NCBI GenBank assembly: GCA_002345545.1
Contig: DDVW01000047.1
Coordinates: 1-8,785, forward strand
Length of the DNA stretch: 8,785 bases
DNA from: Stenotrophomonas sp. UBA2302
Lineage (GTDB): Bacteria; Pseudomonadota; Gammaproteobacteria; Xanthomonadales; Xanthomonadaceae
Reading direction: 5' to 3'
In this document: piece after piece, positions 6,632 through 8,785 of the stretch
How the letters are laid out: each line of letters opens with the position of its first letter
Position numbering within the stretch: position 1 is the first letter of the stretch
Notes under the pieces: model-generated
The model's database searches: none
What the model was told of the DNA's origin: nothing
The model's input: the letters and a program-made list of their open reading frames with translations, nothing else
Made by a program: the position numbers and the translations under genes

Positions 6632-7042
6632 TCACTGCACGAAACCGATCTTGATCATCCGGGCGTTCTTGGCCTGGGCCAGAATCTTGGCCATGACCTC
6701 GTACTCCGAATCCGGATTGGCGTCGATGCGAAGCTCCGGCTGGTTGGTCGGATCCTTCTGCACTTCCTCTTCCATCCGCTGCTGCAGCTCGGACACGTTT
6801 ACCGGACTGTTGTTCCAGTAGACCTGGTTGCTGGCGTCCACCCGCAGGTCGATCGGCGGCGGCGGTTCCTTCAGCTGCGGCGGCGGGTTGATGACCCGCT
6901 GCGGCAGGTCCACGGCGATCGGATACGTCATGATCGGCGCGGTCACGATGAAGATGATCAGCAGCACCAGCATCACGTCCACGAGGGGCGTGACGTTGAT
7001 GTCGGCCATGGGGCCCTTGTTTCCACCACTACTGAAAGACAT
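6632..7042 (-). CDS. exbD2: ExbD2, second ExbD-type proton-channel subunit of the TonB system
   Basis: The 136-residue inner-membrane protein has a short cytoplasmic N-terminus, one membrane helix at about 21-38, and a periplasmic domain. The conserved proton-path aspartate is D22 in [16 protein letters not shown]. The start lies three bases after the exbD1 stop, with an AAAGGGG ribosome site inside the end of exbD1, so the two are translated from one message. It differs from ExbD1 by a proline-rich segment after the helix ([11 protein letters not shown], about 53-63) and by a divergent periplasmic domain ending in KIGFVQ. The first part of the gene is identical in DNA sequence to exbD1 over 69 bases. 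In Xanthomonas campestris pv. campestris, from literature memory, exbD2 was dispensable for iron uptake but needed for inducing the hypersensitive response on pepper. Any similar specialisation here is inference. Confidence 0.93.
   Translation of the reverse strand: MSFSSGGNKGPMADINVTPLVDVMLVLLIIFIVTAPIMTYPIAVDLPQRVINPPPQLKEPPPPIDLRVDASNQVYWNNSPVNVSELQQRMEEEVQKDPTNQPELRIDANPDSEYEVMAKILAQAKNARMIKIGFVQ
6947..7015. repeat. 69-base perfect direct repeat, copy in exbD2
   Basis: These 69 bases are identical at every position to 7376-7444 in exbD1, offset by exactly 429 bases. They encode the stretch from GPMADIN through the end of the membrane helix. Flanking parts of the two genes diverge quickly. 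All synonymous positions are identical, which protein constraint alone does not explain. Confidence 0.9.
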
Positions 7043-7045
7043 GGC

Positions 7046-7471
7046 TTATTGCCCCTTTTCTTTGGTGGCAACGAAACCGACGTCCAGCATGCCCTGGCCC
7101 TGCGCGATCTTGGTCACTTCGTTGATCACTTTCATCTTGGTGGTCCTGTCACCACGCAAGTTGAGCGGCGGCTGCGGCGTCTGCTGTGCCGCGGTCGCGA
7201 AGCGTGATTCCAAGGTCTCCTTGGAGACCTCTTCATCGTTCCAGTAGATCGAGCCGTCTTCCTTGACTGCCACGGTGATCGGGCTCATACGCTTTTCGGC
7301 GTCCTCTGAATTGATATTCAGATTGGCCTGCGGCAGCTCGACCTGGACCTTGTGGGACATCAGGGGAGCCGTGATGATGAAGATGATCAGCAGCACCAGC
7401 ATCACGTCCACGAGGGGCGTGACGTTGATGTCGGCCATGGGGCCGCTGCTGTTGTCACTACTGAAAGCCAT
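7046..7471 (-). CDS. exbD1: ExbD1, ExbD-type proton-channel subunit of the TonB system
   Basis: The 141-residue inner-membrane protein works with ExbB to couple proton flow to TonB. It has the standard ExbD layout: cytoplasmic N-terminus (1-20), one helix (about 21-38) with the essential aspartate D22 in [10 protein letters not shown], and a periplasmic domain with SIYWNDEEVS near 74-83 and NLRGDRTTKMK near 104-114. The length equals that of E. coli ExbD. GGAG lies seven bases before the start. It is placed 46 bases after exbB and three bases before exbD2. In Xanthomonas campestris this is the ExbD needed for ferric-iron uptake, from literature memory; that assignment is transferred by gene order. 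Confidence 0.95.
   Translation of the reverse strand: MAFSSDNSSGPMADINVTPLVDVMLVLLIIFIITAPLMSHKVQVELPQANLNINSEDAEKRMSPITVAVKEDGSIYWNDEEVSKETLESRFATAAQQTPQPPLNLRGDRTTKMKVINEVTKIAQGQGMLDVGFVATKEKGQ
7376..7444. repeat. 69-base perfect direct repeat, copy in exbD1
   Basis: This is the partner of 6947-7015. It covers codons for GPMADIN through the membrane helix, including the conserved aspartate D22. Two 69-base identical tracts 429 bases apart are a possible substrate for recombination that would delete one exbD copy or fuse the two. Confidence 0.9.
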
Positions 7472-7517
7472 AACGGGCTCCGTCTATATCGTTGCGAGGA
7501 CTGCTTGGCTTGCCGGA

Positions 7518-8261
7518 TCAGCGAACGCGCGAACCGGTGGCGAAGAAGTCGTGCAGATCGTGCGCGAAGGTGTCGAACTTGCTGACGGTCGCGCTGTTGA
7601 TCTTGCTGAAGAAGTTGAAGGCGAACACGGCCGGGATAGCCACGAACAGACCGATCGCGGTCATGATCAGGGCTTCACCCACCGGGCCGGCAACGGCGTC
7701 GATCGAGGCCGAACCGGTGGCACCGATCTTGATCAGCGCGCCGTAGATGCCCCACACGGTACCCAGCAGACCCACGAACGGCGCGGTCGCACCGACGGTG
7801 GCCAGCAGGATCATGCCACCCTGCAGGTTGTTGGATTCACGGGTCACCGCCTGACGCAGGGCACGGTCAACGAACTCCGAGCGGCTCAGCGATTCGGAAG
7901 TACCGGCCTGCTGGTGGTGGGCGGCCGCCTGGGCAGCATCCAGGGCGATCTTGGAGAACGGCTCGGAAGCCGGCTGTTCTTCCATTGCACGGATGGCGTC
8001 CTGTGCGTTCGGTGCATCCCAGAACAGGCCCGGCACGCGTGCGGCGGCGGACTTCAGACGGGTGCTGCGGAAGATGTTGATGACGGTCCAGTACCAGGAC
8101 ATGGCCGACATGAACACCAGAGTCAACAGCACCACCCACGAAACGGCGAACTCACCCGGCTGGGAAGTCATTTCGTGGAGCAAGTGCTCGAAACCCATCT
8201 GCGAGAGGGCGTTGTTTGCGTTGCCCCCGGCAGCAGCGGCGATGAAAATTTCCTGCAGCAT
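7518..8261 (-). CDS. exbB: ExbB, MotA/TolQ/ExbB proton-channel family protein
   Basis: The 247-residue inner-membrane protein forms the pentameric scaffold around ExbD that drives TonB. Three membrane segments lie at about 38-64, 149-176 and 195-218, with a long cytoplasmic loop between the first two, as in E. coli ExbB. Family motifs are clear: TAPFVGLLGTVWGIYGAL (T168 matching E. coli T148) and GEALIMTAIGLFVAIPAV (T201 matching T181). No cleavable signal peptide is evident; the N-terminus (MLQEIFIAAAAGGNAN) is a short hydrophobic periplasmic tail. An AAAGGTAAG ribosome site lies close before the ATG at 8261. It is separated from tonB by 85 bases that contain a hairpin, and from exbD1 by 46 bases. 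Hence it may have its own promoter or differential expression from tonB, but no clear promoter is seen. Confidence 0.95.
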   Translation of the reverse strand: MLQEIFIAAAAGGNANNALSQMGFEHLLHEMTSQPGEFAVSWVVLLTLVFMSAMSWYWTVINIFRSTRLKSAAARVPGLFWDAPNAQDAIRAMEEQPASEPFSKIALDAAQAAAHHQQAGTSESLSRSEFVDRALRQAVTRESNNLQGGMILLATVGATAPFVGLLGTVWGIYGALIKIGATGSASIDAVAGPVGEALIMTAIGLFVAIPAVFAFNFFSKINSATVSKFDTFAHDLHDFFATGSRVR

Positions 8262-8318
8262 GACGCTTACCTTTGTTGTGTGTGGTGTTAAAGGGTGTTG
8301 CTAAAGTGACCTGTTCCG

Positions 8319-8341
8319 GTGGCGGCCGCGCCGGCCGCCAC
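8319..8341 (-). other. GC-rich hairpin between tonB and exbB
   Basis: The arms GTGGCGGCC (8319-8327) and GGCCGCCAC (8333-8341) form a perfect 9-bp stem with the loop GCGCC, or a 10-bp stem with a triloop. The hairpin starts five bases after the tonB stop. No U-tract follows on the minus strand (CGGAACAGG). It may be a partial terminator or a 3'-end stabiliser that sets the tonB-to-exbB expression ratio. After it comes an A/C-rich, probably unstructured leader to exbB. Confidence 0.6.
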
Positions 8342-8346
8342 GTGGA

Positions 8347-8785
8347 TCAGCTCAGCGCAAAGTTGACCGGGACGCGGACGCGACCAGCTGCCTTCGTTCC
8401 ACCGCTCTGGGCGGGATTGAACTTCCACTTGCGCGCCGCTTCCATTGCAGCTCGGTCGAGATCGCGGTTGCGACTGGACTTCTCGACAGACACATTGGTG
8501 ACGTTGCCGTTGGCATCGACATCAATGATCAGGATGACCTCGCCCTGGATACCGGCACGGAAAGCGGCCGGCGGGTAACGCGGCGGGTTCATGTTCTTGG
8601 ACGAGATGTCCACGCTGGCCTGGATGTCGACCGGCGGAGCCGGCGGCGCAGGCGGAGCCGGCGGCGTCACCACGTCATTCGGACGCGGTTCCGGCACGTC
8701 GACCACCGGGGCTTCCGGCGGCGGCGGCAGCGGCGAGGGCTTCGGCGGGGCCAGGTTCTTGACCGGCGGCGGCGGGGTGTCCTGC
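8347..8785 (-). CDS. tonB: TonB energy-transducer protein (N-terminus missing)
   Basis: The last 145 residues are present; the frame is open to the right edge, so the N-terminal membrane anchor and start lie outside. The visible part begins in the proline-rich periplasmic linker (repeated PPPP and PAPPAPP), then has the TonB C-terminal domain: RYPPAAFRAGIQGEVILIID, the VDANGNVTNVSVEKSS strand region, LDRAAMEAARKWKFNPA, and the terminal VPVNFAL. This domain contacts the TonB box of outer-membrane receptors and transfers energy for uptake of iron-siderophore complexes, B12 and, in xanthomonads, many plant carbohydrates. A GTG at 8706 in this frame is not the start, because coding sequence clearly continues upstream. 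The linker codons include an 18-base tandem repeat at 8633-8668. It heads the exbB-exbD1-exbD2 cluster. Confidence 0.94.
   Translation of the reverse strand, partial: QDTPPPPVKNLAPPKPSPLPPPPEAPVVDVPEPRPNDVVTPPAPPAPPAPPVDIQASVDISSKNMNPPRYPPAAFRAGIQGEVILIIDVDANGNVTNVSVEKSSRNRDLDRAAMEAARKWKFNPAQSGGTKAAGRVRVPVNFALS
8633..8668. repeat. 18-base tandem repeat in the TonB proline-rich linker
   Basis: Two 18-base units (8633-8650 and 8651-8668) agree at 16 of 18 positions and encode alternating Pro-Pro and Ala in the linker. Such units can gain or lose copies by slippage, changing how far TonB reaches across the periplasm. Only two copies are present. Confidence 0.6.

Noticed and set aside
7263..8291. 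Plus-strand 342-codon open frame opposite exbD1 and exbB
   Set aside because: It is antisense to conserved exb genes and its composition is typical of a high-GC shadow.

Overview
This window looks like an ordinary core-chromosome segment of a GC-rich gammaproteobacterium of the family Xanthomonadaceae, most like Stenotrophomonas or Xanthomonas. The basis is high GC, the close resemblance of the fbp and pdxJ products to Xanthomonas proteins as I remember them, and above all the order tonB-exbB-exbD1-exbD2 next to a convergent pdxJ, which is known from Xanthomonas campestris. The genus is inferred. I see no insertion sequence, phage gene, tRNA, rRNA, CRISPR array or other sign of recent transfer.

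Layout from left to right. (1) On the minus strand is the 5' part of a membrane protein of the MgtC/SapB-DUF4010 family, cut by the left edge. (2) A 222-base divergent intergenic region holds two perfect, oppositely oriented TTATCCACA nonamers (DnaA-box consensus). (3) fbp, class I fructose-1,6-bisphosphatase, is on the plus strand and is followed by a strong hairpin. (4) Next, on the plus strand, is a small protein joining a cold-shock RNA-binding domain, one membrane helix and a C-terminal excalibur calcium-binding domain. (5) Convergent to it is a radical SAM protein of the PA0069 family. (6) Divergent from that is a plus-strand cluster: cardiolipin synthase, a two-helix small membrane protein of unknown function, and pdxJ. 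The small gene and pdxJ overlap by ATGA. (7) A minus-strand TonB energy-transduction cluster follows: tonB (cut by the right edge), exbB, exbD1 and exbD2. It ends in a clear intrinsic terminator facing pdxJ.

The exb/tonB genes form one functional machine. ExbB and two ExbD paralogues harvest the proton-motive force, and TonB passes the energy to outer-membrane receptors. The other genes are separate housekeeping functions: gluconeogenesis, membrane lipid synthesis and vitamin B6 synthesis.

The points most worth a second look are the membrane-tethered cold-shock/excalibur protein, a 69-base perfectly identical block shared by the otherwise divergent exbD1 and exbD2, and the excess of perfect DnaA-box nonamers (four in 8.8 kb). 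Nothing here is clearly a new multi-gene system.
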